From: Clostridium thermopalmarium DSM 5974
Lineage (GTDB): Bacteria > Bacillota > Clostridia > Clostridiales > Clostridiaceae
Direction of reading: 5' to 3'
Length of the DNA: 64,000 nucleotides
NCBI RefSeq assembly: GCF_002995795.1
Contig: NZ_PVXN01000053.1
Span: 1-64,000 of the forward strand
Numbering within the stretch: position 1 is the stretch's first letter; each line of letters opens with the position of its first letter. Positions 25,993 to 34,188 of the stretch are shown piece by piece. The notes beneath the pieces were generated by a model, which saw only the letters and a program-made list of their open reading frames with translations, had not been told where the DNA came from and did not search any database. A program made the position numbers and the translations under genes.

Positions 25993-26664
25993 ATGTACAA
26001 AATACTCATAGTAGAAGATGACTTAATAATAGCTAAGTCAATAAAAAATCATATACAGTCTTGGGGATTTGAAGCGGAATGTGTAACAGATTTTAAAGAT
26101 GTGCTTGGGGCGTTTGTTTCTTATAATCCACAGCTTGTTCTTTTAGATATATCTTTGCCTTTTTTTAATGGATATCATTGGTGCAATGAGATAAGAAAGC
26201 TTTCTAAGGTACCTATCATTTTTATTTCTTCAGCTTCAGATAATATGAACATTGTTATGGCTATGAATATGGGTGGAGATGATTTTATTGCAAAGCCCTT
26301 TGATCTTAATGTGTTAACAGCTAAAGTTCAAGCAATGCTTAGGCGCACCTATGATTTTGCTGGGCAGACTCATCTTTTAGAGCATAAAGGAGCAATACTT
26401 AATATAAATGATTCAACTTTAAGCTATCAAGGTAAAAAGATTGAGCTTTCTAAAAATGAAAATAAGATACTTGGAATTCTTATTGAAAATAAAGGCAAAG
26501 CTGTATCTAGAGATACTATTATGACAAGGATTTGGGAAACGGATAACTATATTGATGATAATACTCTCACCGTAAATATAACTAGACTTCGTAAAAAACT
26601 GCAGGATATAGGATTGTTTGATTTTATTGAAACCAAAAAGGGTATAGGATATATGGTGAAGTAA
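25993..26664 (+). CDS. Response regulator, OmpR type (BceR-like)
   Basis: A 223-residue REC plus winged-helix regulator. REC features: KILIVEDDLIIAKS, LVLLDISLPFFNGY with the acceptor Asp near residue 52, FISSASD, and the AKPFD lysine. The C-terminal domain ends in DDNTLTVNITRLRKKLQDIG and ETKKGIGYMV, as in OmpR/BceR. With the kinase and ABC genes that follow it forms a bacitracin/antimicrobial-peptide type sensing and resistance module. ATG 25993 is used, eight bases after AGGAGGA; the earlier ATG 25978 overlaps the ribosome site. A -10-like TATGAT precedes, following the manC terminator. Confidence 0.88.
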   Translation: MYKILIVEDDLIIAKSIKNHIQSWGFEAECVTDFKDVLGAFVSYNPQLVLLDISLPFFNGYHWCNEIRKLSKVPIIFISSASDNMNIVMAMNMGGDDFIAKPFDLNVLTAKVQAMLRRTYDFAGQTHLLEHKGAILNINDSTLSYQGKKIELSKNENKILGILIENKGKAVSRDTIMTRIWETDNYIDDNTLTVNITRLRKKLQDIGLFDFIETKKGIGYMVK

Positions 26665-26665
26665 T

Positions 26666-27679
26666 ATGAAGGAATCAGGATTTTTTAAACTTATAATTTC
26701 ATATTTTAAGTTACATCTTAAAGGGATTATTCTCTTTTTCTTATTTCCATCAACCTTTGCATTAGTGTTTTATCTTTATAATTTGCCTATAGAACCTGTG
26801 GCATATGCTGCTGTACTTTATGCTCTCATAAGTTTAATTTTATTTTCTATAGATTTATTTCAATATTATAAGCGTAATAAATTATTACAGGATTTAAAAA
26901 ATAACACTACATTAAATATTGATAAATTGCCTGATCCTAAAGATATAATCGAAAAAGATTATCAGGATTTGGTTCATGCTATTTATAAAGAGAATATTCA
27001 AGTTAATTATAATGCAGAAATTAGTAGAAGCAAACTAATAGACTATTACACTTTATGGGCTCATCAAATTAAAACTCCTATTGCAGCAATGCGCTTAATT
27101 CTTCAAGGAGAGGAAAGTGAGCAGAATTCTGAACTTTCTATGGAGCTTTTTAAAATAGAAGAGTATGTGGAATTCGTACTTCAGTATTTAAGAATTGAGA
27201 GTATATCCTCAGACCTTATACTTAAAAAATATAGCTTAGATGATATAGTAAAACAGGCAATTAGAAAGTATGCTAGGATATTTATTAGAAAGAGAATAAA
27301 GCTTAATTTTGATGAATTAAACTGTGAGGTTTTAACAGATGAAAAGTGGCTAGTATTTGTTATAGAACAAATTTTATCAAACGCTTTAAAGTATACCAAT
27401 GAGGGAATCATTTCAATTTATATGGACAATTTATCAGAAAAGACACTTATAATTGAAGATACAGGTATTGGAATAAGAAAAGAAGACTTAGCACGTATAT
27501 TTGAAAGAGGTTTTACGGGATACAATGGACGATGGAATAAAACCTCCACAGGCCTTGGACTATATTTATGCAAGCAGATTTTATCTAAACTTTCTCATGG
27601 CATAACTATAGAATCTGAGGTGGATAAAGGTACAAAGGTAATGATAGATTTTTCTACAATTAAAGTAAATACGGAGTAA
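26666..27679 (+). CDS. Intramembrane-sensing histidine kinase (BceS-like)
   Basis: A 337-residue kinase with two closely spaced membrane helices (about 15-36 and 42-60) and almost no outside loop, the hallmark of BceS-type kinases that take their signal from the partner ABC permease rather than from the ligand itself. Phospho-acceptor histidine in LWAHQIKTPIAAMRL; ATP-binding boxes QILSNALKYTNEG, DTGIGIRKEDL and STGLGLYLCKQ. It starts one base after the regulator's stop, so the two are translationally coupled. No signal sequence or extracytoplasmic domain is present. Confidence 0.88.
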   Translation: MKESGFFKLIISYFKLHLKGIILFFLFPSTFALVFYLYNLPIEPVAYAAVLYALISLILFSIDLFQYYKRNKLLQDLKNNTTLNIDKLPDPKDIIEKDYQDLVHAIYKENIQVNYNAEISRSKLIDYYTLWAHQIKTPIAAMRLILQGEESEQNSELSMELFKIEEYVEFVLQYLRIESISSDLILKKYSLDDIVKQAIRKYARIFIRKRIKLNFDELNCEVLTDEKWLVFVIEQILSNALKYTNEGIISIYMDNLSEKTLIIEDTGIGIRKEDLARIFERGFTGYNGRWNKTSTGLGLYLCKQILSKLSHGITIESEVDKGTKVMIDFSTIKVNTE

Positions 27680-27688
27680 GATTTATTG

Positions 27689-27712
27689 TAACCTTACAAG
27701 AACGTAAGGTTA
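27689..27712. promoter_or_regulatory. Inverted repeat, likely response regulator operator
   Basis: TAACCTTAC and GTAAGGTTA are perfect 9-base arms separated by six bases, about 90 bases before the transporter ATPase gene and directly after the kinase gene. It has the position expected of a BceR-type target that controls the transporter genes. It is overlapped on its right by an AAAGGAAGAA/TTCTTCCTTT hairpin. Confidence 0.5.
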
Positions 27713-27798
27713 AAGGAAGAAGTGTAAGCCAAAGTTAAGGTGAACATTTCTTCCTTTTGCTATACTGAAGATGATGATAATGCAAGGAGGAATATTTT

Positions 27799-28566
27799 AT
27801 GGCTATATTAGAAGTAAAGAAACTTAAAAAAATATATACTAGCCGTTTTGGAGGAAATCATGTTCAGGCTTTATCGGATGTATCTTTTTCTGTAGAAAAA
27901 GGAGAATACGTAGCTATAATGGGGGAATCTGGATCAGGAAAGACCACATTACTTAATATTGTTGCATCTCTAGATAAGCCTACAAGTGGTGAAGTGCTTC
28001 TCAATGGGAAAAGCATCATAGATCTTAAAGAACACGAAATTTCTAAGTTTCGACGTGACAACTTGGGATTTGTATTTCAGGATTTTAATCTACTTGATAC
28101 TTTTTCTTTACAAGATAATATATTTTTACCCCTTGTCCTTTCTGGAAAATCTTTTGACGAGATGAATAGCCGCCTAAAGCCCATTGCTAAAAAGCTTGGA
28201 ATTGATAATATCTTGAAAAAGTATCCTTATGAGGTTTCTGGAGGTCAGAAGCAAAGAGCAGCTGTTGCTAGAGCATTAATCACTCATCCTCAGCTTATTC
28301 TTGCTGATGAGCCTACTGGAGCGCTGGATTCTCATTCAAGTGACGAGTTATTACATCTATTTAATGATATAAATAAGGAAGGACAAACAATAATAATGGT
28401 TACTCATAGTACAAAGGCAGCAAGCCATGCAAGCCGCGTACTATTTATAAAGGATGGAAAGGTATTTCATCAACTTTATAGAGCATCCATGTCTCAAGAA
28501 GAAATGTATCAAAAGATTTCTGATACCCTTACTATAATCGCTACAGGTGGTGTTAGAAATGAATAG
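27799..28566 (+). CDS. ABC transporter ATPase (BceA-like)
   Basis: A 255-residue MacB/BceA-type ATPase. Walker A GESGSGKTT, Q-loop FVFQDFNLLDTF, signature VSGGQKQRAAVARAL, Walker B LILADEPTGALD and H-loop VTHSTK are all intact. The next gene encodes its permease and overlaps by eight bases. The pair probably removes cell-wall-active peptides from their targets and doubles as the sensor for the upstream kinase. AAGGAGGAATATTTT is the ribosome site. Confidence 0.9.
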   Translation: MAILEVKKLKKIYTSRFGGNHVQALSDVSFSVEKGEYVAIMGESGSGKTTLLNIVASLDKPTSGEVLLNGKSIIDLKEHEISKFRRDNLGFVFQDFNLLDTFSLQDNIFLPLVLSGKSFDEMNSRLKPIAKKLGIDNILKKYPYEVSGGQKQRAAVARALITHPQLILADEPTGALDSHSSDELLHLFNDINKEGQTIIMVTHSTKAASHASRVLFIKDGKVFHQLYRASMSQEEMYQKISDTLTIIATGGVRNE

Positions 28567-30535
28567 TATGTTTTATCAAAAATTAGCTTTAACCAACATT
28601 AAAAAGAATGGAAAGACCTATTTCCCTTATATTATAACTTGTATATGTACTATTATAATGTTTTATATCATGGATTTTATATCAGTAAATAAGGGCTTAG
28701 ACCGTATGTCTGGAGGAAATAGTCTAAAAACAATACTGAATTTAGGAACCTATGTCATTGCCATTTTTTCGGTGATATTTTTATTTTACACTAATAGTTT
28801 TCTTATTAAGAGACGTAAAAAGGAGCTCGGACTGTATAATATACTAGGTATGGAGAAGAAGCATATTGCAAGGGTTTTGCTTTGGGAGACCTTCTTTACA
28901 GTCATTATAAGCATGGCAGCAGGGTTTTTAGGTGGGATTGTACTAAGCAAGCTTATGTTTTTGATTCTTCTTAAAATTTTAAATTTTAAAGTACCAATGG
29001 GATTTTCTATATCAATTACTTCTCTTATTAAAACAGCTATTCTTTTTGTAATTATTTTTGCATTAAATCTTGCAAATAATGTAAGACAGATTCATATTGC
29101 AAAGCCGATTGAACTTCTTAATGGTGGACAGGTTGGTGAGAAGGAGCCAAAGACTAAATGGGTTCTTACTTTAATTGGAGTTATAGCCCTTGGAGCAGGT
29201 TATTATATTGCCTTAACTACCGAATCTCCTTTAGCAGCACTTAATATGTTCTTCGTAGCAGTAATTTTAGTTATGATAGGAACTTATGCATTGTTTACTG
29301 CTGGAAGCATTGCTATTTTAAAGATGCTTAGGAAAAATAAAAAATTTTATTATAAGACTAAGAACTTTATAAGTGTTTCTGGCATGATTTATCGAATGAA
29401 GCAGAATGCAGTAGGGCTTGCTAATATATGCATTCTTTCAACTTGTGTTCTTGTAATGATTTCCACTACAGTGTCACTATATATTGGAATGGAAGATGTG
29501 CTGAGAACACTATATCCACGTGATATTTTAATAAGCATAGATAATGCATCTAAAGAAAATATACAAACTTTAGATAATATTATAAAAGAAGAGGCAGAAA
29601 AAAAAGATCTTTCTATGAAAAATGTAGTTAAATATCGTTCTATACCTTTTGTTATGGTACGGGATAAAAATTCCTTTACAGAAGCCCATGATGATTCTGT
29701 TTTTGTAAGCAGCGTATGCATATTAAATTTTATAACATTAAGTGAGTATAATCACATAGAAAACAAATCTGTTAATTTAGAGGAAAATGAGGTGCTAATA
29801 TATAGTAATAGGGAAAGAATAGATTATAATACTATTAATATTTTAAACAATGAGTTTAAAATAAAGGAAAGATTAGAGGCCTTAACCATAGATAATATAG
29901 TATCTTCAAATGTTTATAATAACTACTATATTGTGGTGCCTGATGAGAAGATAATTGAAACAATTTATCTTTCTAGCAATCAGTTTAAGGGCAAAAAGGT
30001 TAATTTATTTTATTACTATTCTTTTGATACTGATAATAGTGCTGAAAGCGAGATTGTCTTAGTAAATGATATTAACAAGAAAATGGAAGATCTATCTATA
30101 GCTGGTCGCTGTGAAGGATTAGAAGAATCTAGAGAATCTTTCTTCTCTATATATGGTGGGCTTTTCTTCCTTGGAATTTTCCTTGGAGTGTTGTTTATTA
30201 TGGCAACGGTTCTTATTATATACTACAAACAGATTTCAGAGGGCTATGATGATAGAGGACGTTTTGAAATTATGCAAAAAGTTGGAATGAGCAAAAAAGA
30301 AATAAAAAAGTCTATTGGAAGTCAAGTTCTCATGGTATTTTTTATACCGCTTGTAACAGCAGTTGTTCATATTGCTTTTGCCTTTAAAGTTATTGTTAAG
30401 CTTTTAGAAGTGCTTAATTTAACCAATGTTAGTCTGTTTGCATTATGCACAGCAGGAACGATTTTAGTATTTGCTATCTTTTATAGTGCTGTGTATCTTT
30501 TAACGTCACGAGTATATTACAGAATTGTTAGTTAG
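28559..30535 (+). CDS. ABC transporter permease (BceB-like, FtsX family)
   Basis: A 658-residue permease with an initial membrane helix, FtsX-type blocks (IKRRKKELGLYNILGMEKKH and, near the end, RFEIMQKVGMSKKEIKKSIG) and about ten helices in all. A soluble segment of about 200 residues (roughly 315-530) between helices 7 and 8 is the extracytoplasmic domain that distinguishes BceB-type transporters and binds peptide or lipid-linked target. ATG 28559 is used, overlapping the ATPase stop, with AGGTGGTG upstream. The module is bceRS-bceAB in order; paralogues are common in Firmicutes, so the peptide it handles is unknown. Confidence 0.88.
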   Translation: MNSMFYQKLALTNIKKNGKTYFPYIITCICTIIMFYIMDFISVNKGLDRMSGGNSLKTILNLGTYVIAIFSVIFLFYTNSFLIKRRKKELGLYNILGMEKKHIARVLLWETFFTVIISMAAGFLGGIVLSKLMFLILLKILNFKVPMGFSISITSLIKTAILFVIIFALNLANNVRQIHIAKPIELLNGGQVGEKEPKTKWVLTLIGVIALGAGYYIALTTESPLAALNMFFVAVILVMIGTYALFTAGSIAILKMLRKNKKFYYKTKNFISVSGMIYRMKQNAVGLANICILSTCVLVMISTTVSLYIGMEDVLRTLYPRDILISIDNASKENIQTLDNIIKEEAEKKDLSMKNVVKYRSIPFVMVRDKNSFTEAHDDSVFVSSVCILNFITLSEYNHIENKSVNLEENEVLIYSNRERIDYNTINILNNEFKIKERLEALTIDNIVSSNVYNNYYIVVPDEKIIETIYLSSNQFKGKKVNLFYYYSFDTDNSAESEIVLVNDINKKMEDLSIAGRCEGLEESRESFFSIYGGLFFLGIFLGVLFIMATVLIIYYKQISEGYDDRGRFEIMQKVGMSKKEIKKSIGSQVLMVFFIPLVTAVVHIAFAFKVIVKLLEVLNLTNVSLFALCTAGTILVFAIFYSAVYLLTSRVYYRIVS

Positions 30536-30688
30536 CATATGTTAAACAGTTCATATTTTTAATATTTACTATAGTTATATCATGATAACACTTTAAAGTA
30601 AAAATATTATAAAAATTCCCAAAATAGTATTGACAAGCTAATTTTTTGATGGTATATTTCATCTAAACAAATTTTGGGGCAATATAAA

Positions 30689-30776
30689 CGCTATGCTAAG
30701 GAGTATTAAGCATTTTCAGAAGGTTGTTGATTGGGGATAAACAACGTTACTGAAATGCTCAACTAGCCTTGGAGCG
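30689..30776 (+). ncRNA. Candidate structured leader RNA upstream of the YkvI-type gene
   Basis: A nested structure can be folded by eye. Outer pairs CGCT (30689) with AGCG (30773) and CTAAGG (30696) with CCTTGG (30767); then an 8-by-8 internal loop; then GCATTTTCAG (30710) with CTGAAATGC (30750); then GTTGTT (30723) with AACAAC (30740) closing an 11-base loop GATTGGGGATA. Six to eight loop bases are complementary to the loop of the following hairpin. I could not match it to a known riboswitch. It may be a leader for the transporter gene. Confidence 0.4.
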
Positions 30777-30804
30777 GATATGTGAAAAATTTTTTAATTA
30801 ATAG

Positions 30805-30869
30805 AATAAATAGTTTTCCATGAAAAAGGAAGATTCTTTTATCCCATTTCTCATGGAAAATTATTTATT
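30805..30869 (+). other. Strong hairpin between the candidate leader and the transporter gene
   Basis: 19-base arms AATAAATAGTTTTCCATGA and TCATGGAAAATTATTTATT with one G-U pair and a 27-base loop containing TTTATCCC. No T-run follows, so it looks like a regulatory element rather than a standard terminator. The rest of 30536-30908 shows no gene. Confidence 0.55.
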
Positions 30870-30908
30870 ATAAATCTATTAATAAAAATTTTATTGGGGG
30901 CTATTAAA

Positions 30909-32096
30909 ATGAAAGAACAAACAACATTAAGGGGCAAAAAGATTGCTTCTGCAATTGCAGTGGCCTGTGTATTATTCAGTTCCCATGCAGGCGGGGGCTT
31001 TGCCACAGGAAATCAAGCAACACAATACTATGTGCAGTATGGGCGGACTGCACCAATTATGGCGTTAGTGGCCATGGCACTTTTAACATTAACACTTCGT
31101 GAATGTATGATTATGTACAATTCAAGAAATCTTGGAAGCTGTAAGGAGCTTTTTCAAAATCTATATCATCCTTTTGATAAATTATCAGTTTTGTTTGATA
31201 TCTATTTCTATCTTTTAGTTTTTTGTGCTGTTGGGGCTGTATTTGCAGGAGCAGCATCCTTATTAAACAAGACATACAATATTCCATATGTATACGCTGT
31301 GTTTTTTATAGTAGCAATACTGCTAGTACTAACAATTTTTGGGGCAAAAGTGGTTTCTAGTGTATCAACAATAATGTCTGTTGGAATTTTGACTTCCTGC
31401 GCAATAATATTTGTTCTGGGTATTAATGCTAAAATTCCAGAAATAATGACTATCCTTACATCTTCAAACAGCCAAGGAAATATTCCTAAAGGACTTTTAA
31501 AGGCTTTTACTTATGCGGGTTTTCAATCAGTTTTTATACCAACAATGATTTCCTGCGGTAAAACGCTAAAAAATCAAAGACAAATTTCAAGTTCAATGCT
31601 GATAGCATTCTTTATCAATTCAATTGCATTGGTATTGTCTATTATAATGCTTTTAGGGTGGTACGCAGAATTTACCCAAGCTGGAGAAAGTACACTACCA
31701 TCACTTTATATTAGCAATCAGTTAGGAAAAAAATATGTGTTTTGGGCATATAACATATCATTATTTCTCTGCCTTATTTCTACAGGAGTAACGACTGTTT
31801 ATGGCTTTGTTGAAAAGTTCCAAAACGCAAAGATATTATCAGGAATCAATAAAGTTATTGTGAGAAAAATTGTTGCATCATGTTTTATTATGATTTTATC
31901 AGTTGGAATTTCCATGGCAGGTTTGGACAGTATAGTTAAATACGGCTACGGGTACATGGGATATTTAGGAATAGCTATCATAATAATTCCTTTTTTAACC
32001 GTTGGTGTTTATAAAAATCGTAAGTATTTAAGGGAACAAACTAATAAACAAGAAAGCGCAGAAAATGAACAAGAATATAATGAAAAGGTGAGTTAA
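30909..32096 (+). CDS. YkvI-family membrane transporter
   Basis: A 395-residue integral membrane protein with about eleven helices. The N-terminal segment CVLFSSHAGGGFATGNQATQ, rich in Gly where helix 1 unwinds, is the hallmark of the YkvI family within the APC/LeuT-like superfamily. The substrate is unknown; amino acids or other small organic molecules are likely. The C-terminal 25 residues are charged and Gln/Glu-rich. ATG 30909 has TTGGGGG eight bases upstream; the longer frame from TTG 30894 starts on that site. It is preceded by an unusually long structured leader (30689-30869) and followed by a good terminator, so it is monocistronic. Confidence 0.75.
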   Translation: MKEQTTLRGKKIASAIAVACVLFSSHAGGGFATGNQATQYYVQYGRTAPIMALVAMALLTLTLRECMIMYNSRNLGSCKELFQNLYHPFDKLSVLFDIYFYLLVFCAVGAVFAGAASLLNKTYNIPYVYAVFFIVAILLVLTIFGAKVVSSVSTIMSVGILTSCAIIFVLGINAKIPEIMTILTSSNSQGNIPKGLLKAFTYAGFQSVFIPTMISCGKTLKNQRQISSSMLIAFFINSIALVLSIIMLLGWYAEFTQAGESTLPSLYISNQLGKKYVFWAYNISLFLCLISTGVTTVYGFVEKFQNAKILSGINKVIVRKIVASCFIMILSVGISMAGLDSIVKYGYGYMGYLGIAIIIIPFLTVGVYKNRKYLREQTNKQESAENEQEYNEKVS

Positions 32097-32115
32097 TATT
32101 ATAAAGTATAGAATT

Positions 32116-32147
32116 AGCTGCTGAATTTTTATCAGCAGCTTTTTTTA
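32116..32147 (+). terminator. Intrinsic terminator
   Basis: AGCTGCTGA and TCAGCAGCT arms followed by seven T residues. Confidence 0.9.
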
Positions 32148-32173
32148 TATTTATGAGAAAATAAATATAGGTA

Positions 32174-32230
32174 TTGAAATGAGAATGAAAATCATATACA
32201 ATTATTTTATTGAGAATGAAAATCATATAC
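32174..32230 (+). promoter_or_regulatory. Promoter with two Fur boxes
   Basis: TTGAAA (32174-32179) and TACAAT (32197-32202) are separated by exactly 17 bases. The sequence GAGAATGAAAATCATATAC occurs twice, at 32181-32199 and 32212-32230, and matches the Fur consensus closely. The first copy fills the spacer and touches the -10, so iron-loaded Fur would block polymerase directly; the second lies just downstream. Confidence 0.85.
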
Positions 32231-32248
32231 ATTTGAAAGGAGAATAAA

Positions 32249-33211
32249 ATGAAGAAAAAATCATTATTAAAGAATATTTTAGTAGCTTGTGTTACATCCA
32301 TACTTCTTGTTGGTTGTGGAAGCACAAATAATACAAATAATTCTGCAGTAAAAGAAAAACTAGAAACTGTTAAGGTGACTGATGTTAAAGGAGAGGTGGA
32401 AATTCCTGCAGAGCCTCAAAGAATAGTGGACCTAAGCGGTAATAGCGATATTTTATCTATTTTAGGGTATAAGGTAATAGGAACTGCTAATAGTGATGCT
32501 TATGATTATAAAAAGTTCCCTACATATTTAGAAGATACTTTAAAGGATGCAACAATATTAGGCTATAGTATGCAGGACACAATGGATATTGAAGCCATAA
32601 TGAATTTAAATCCAGATTTAATCATAATTTCAACAGTACAAGAAAAAATGTATGATCAATTAAAGGAAATAGCTCCAACAGTTATGATCAAGTTAGAAGC
32701 GTTAGATTGGAAGGAAGATGTTAAGACTTTTGCAAAGGTCTTTAATAAAGAAGAAGTTGCGAATGCTTGGCTTACAAACTACCATAGAAAATCAAAAGAA
32801 GCTGGAGATAAGGTAAAAGAAGCTCAGGGTAAAGATAAAACCTACCTTTCTTTCTTAGCAAGCGGTGGCCAATTTTATGTGTTTGATGAAGCAGGATTTG
32901 GAAATGTTTTATATGAAGATATGGGATTAAGTAAGCCATCAGGTATGCCTGAGCAAAAGGATATAAGTTTACCTGTTGTAACCTATGAAGGATTGGCAAA
33001 AATAAACGCAGACCATATATTTGTTATTGGAACAGATGAAGATCTAAAAGTTCTTGAAGGAAATACAATATGGAATAGCCTTCCTGCTGTAAAAAAAGGC
33101 AATGTTACTAAATTAGGTGCTTCACCTTACTTTACGCAAGGATATAGTTCCATTGGTAGAGAAAAGCTTTTAGATGAAATCGTGGAGATGTTAAATGGAA
33201 AAGGGCAATAA
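32249..33211 (+). CDS. Iron-siderophore ABC transporter, substrate-binding lipoprotein
   Basis: A 320-residue lipoprotein with signal peptide and lipobox LLVGC (Cys23). The fold is the FhuD/FecB/BtuF class: PAEPQRIVDLSGNSDILSILG near the start, then LNPDLIIIS and long helices, ending with GREKLLDEIVEML. It captures ferric siderophore or haem outside the membrane for the two permeases that follow. AAAGGAGAATAAA is the ribosome site. Two Fur boxes upstream show iron repression. Its end overlaps the first permease gene by 17 bases. Substrate class beyond iron complex cannot be read. Confidence 0.88.
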   Translation: MKKKSLLKNILVACVTSILLVGCGSTNNTNNSAVKEKLETVKVTDVKGEVEIPAEPQRIVDLSGNSDILSILGYKVIGTANSDAYDYKKFPTYLEDTLKDATILGYSMQDTMDIEAIMNLNPDLIIISTVQEKMYDQLKEIAPTVMIKLEALDWKEDVKTFAKVFNKEEVANAWLTNYHRKSKEAGDKVKEAQGKDKTYLSFLASGGQFYVFDEAGFGNVLYEDMGLSKPSGMPEQKDISLPVVTYEGLAKINADHIFVIGTDEDLKVLEGNTIWNSLPAVKKGNVTKLGASPYFTQGYSSIGREKLLDEIVEMLNGKGQ

Positions 33212-34187
33212 AAGGACAATAACTTTTATAATTTGCAGTATTTTTGTTCTAATAATTGGGATGTTCTTAGCTATAAGTCTAGGAACTTCTCATATTGGAA
33301 TTTCAGAAATATGGCATAGCATTTTTAATTATAATGAAAAGCTTGATATTGTATTAATCAGGGATGTGCGCATTCCAAGAGCACTCTCTGTACTCTTAAC
33401 TGGAGGGATTTTGGGGGTTACAGGAGCTATGATTCAAGGAGTTACAAGGAATCCTATAGCAGAACCCTCACTTCTTGGAGTGAGTCAGGGAGCTACTTTA
33501 GTTGTTGCAATATTTTATGCTGCTGAAGTTTCAATAAATACTACAAATGTTATGATAGCTTCTTTAATTGGAGCAGTGTTTAGCGGAATTATAGTTATAG
33601 GATTTATGTCAAGAAAAGCCAATAATACTTCAATTACAAAAATACTTCTAGCAGGTACTGCTATGAGTACTTTCTTTATTTCTTTAACAACTATTGTTGG
33701 ACTTTTGTCAAATAAATCTCAACTTATTGCCTTTTGGGTAGCTGGAGGTTTTAGAAATGCAACATGGGCAGATACCAAATTAGTTGCAATAGTTGGGATA
33801 TTAGGCTTAATTATAGCCATTTTACTTTCAAAAAAGATAAATATATTGAGCCTAGGAGATGATGTGGCAATAAGCTTGGGAGAAAATCCTGAAAGAATAA
33901 GATTGTGGGCTTTACTTGTGATGATACCAATGTGCGCTGCTGCTGTTGCTGTTGGGAAAAACATTGGTTTTGTAGGGCTCATAGTTCCTCAAATTGTAAG
34001 GAAAGTGTTAGGAGAAGATTATAGAAAGGTAATACCGTCCTCTTTTCTATTAGGAGCAGTGCTTTTAACCTTTTCCGATATTGCTGCAAGAATGGTCTAC
34101 AACCCATATGAAACTCCAATAGGAGTATTTACAGCTTTGATAGGAGTTCCGTTCTTTATAACTGTAGCAAGAAAGGAGAAAGGCTAA
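33195..34187 (+). CDS. Iron-siderophore ABC permease (FecCD family), first subunit
   Basis: A 330-residue membrane protein with about nine to ten helices. FecCD-type motifs: RDVRIPRALSVLLTGGILGV near residue 55, NPIAEPSLLGVSQGA, and the ATPase-coupling segment GENPERIRLWALLV, then GFVGLIVPQIVRKVLG. Overlaps the binding-protein gene and ends one base before the second permease, so translation is coupled. Together with the second subunit it forms a heterodimeric BtuCD-type channel. Confidence 0.9.
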   Translation: MEKGNKRTITFIICSIFVLIIGMFLAISLGTSHIGISEIWHSIFNYNEKLDIVLIRDVRIPRALSVLLTGGILGVTGAMIQGVTRNPIAEPSLLGVSQGATLVVAIFYAAEVSINTTNVMIASLIGAVFSGIIVIGFMSRKANNTSITKILLAGTAMSTFFISLTTIVGLLSNKSQLIAFWVAGGFRNATWADTKLVAIVGILGLIIAILLSKKINILSLGDDVAISLGENPERIRLWALLVMIPMCAAAVAVGKNIGFVGLIVPQIVRKVLGEDYRKVIPSSFLLGAVLLTFSDIAARMVYNPYETPIGVFTALIGVPFFITVARKEKG

Positions 34188-34188
34188 T

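Noticed and set aside
30689-30776. Assignment of the leader to the tetrahydrofolate, yybP-ykoY or T-box class
   Set aside because: Loop GATTGGGGATA and partial stems recall these, but the key conserved bases of each class are missing.
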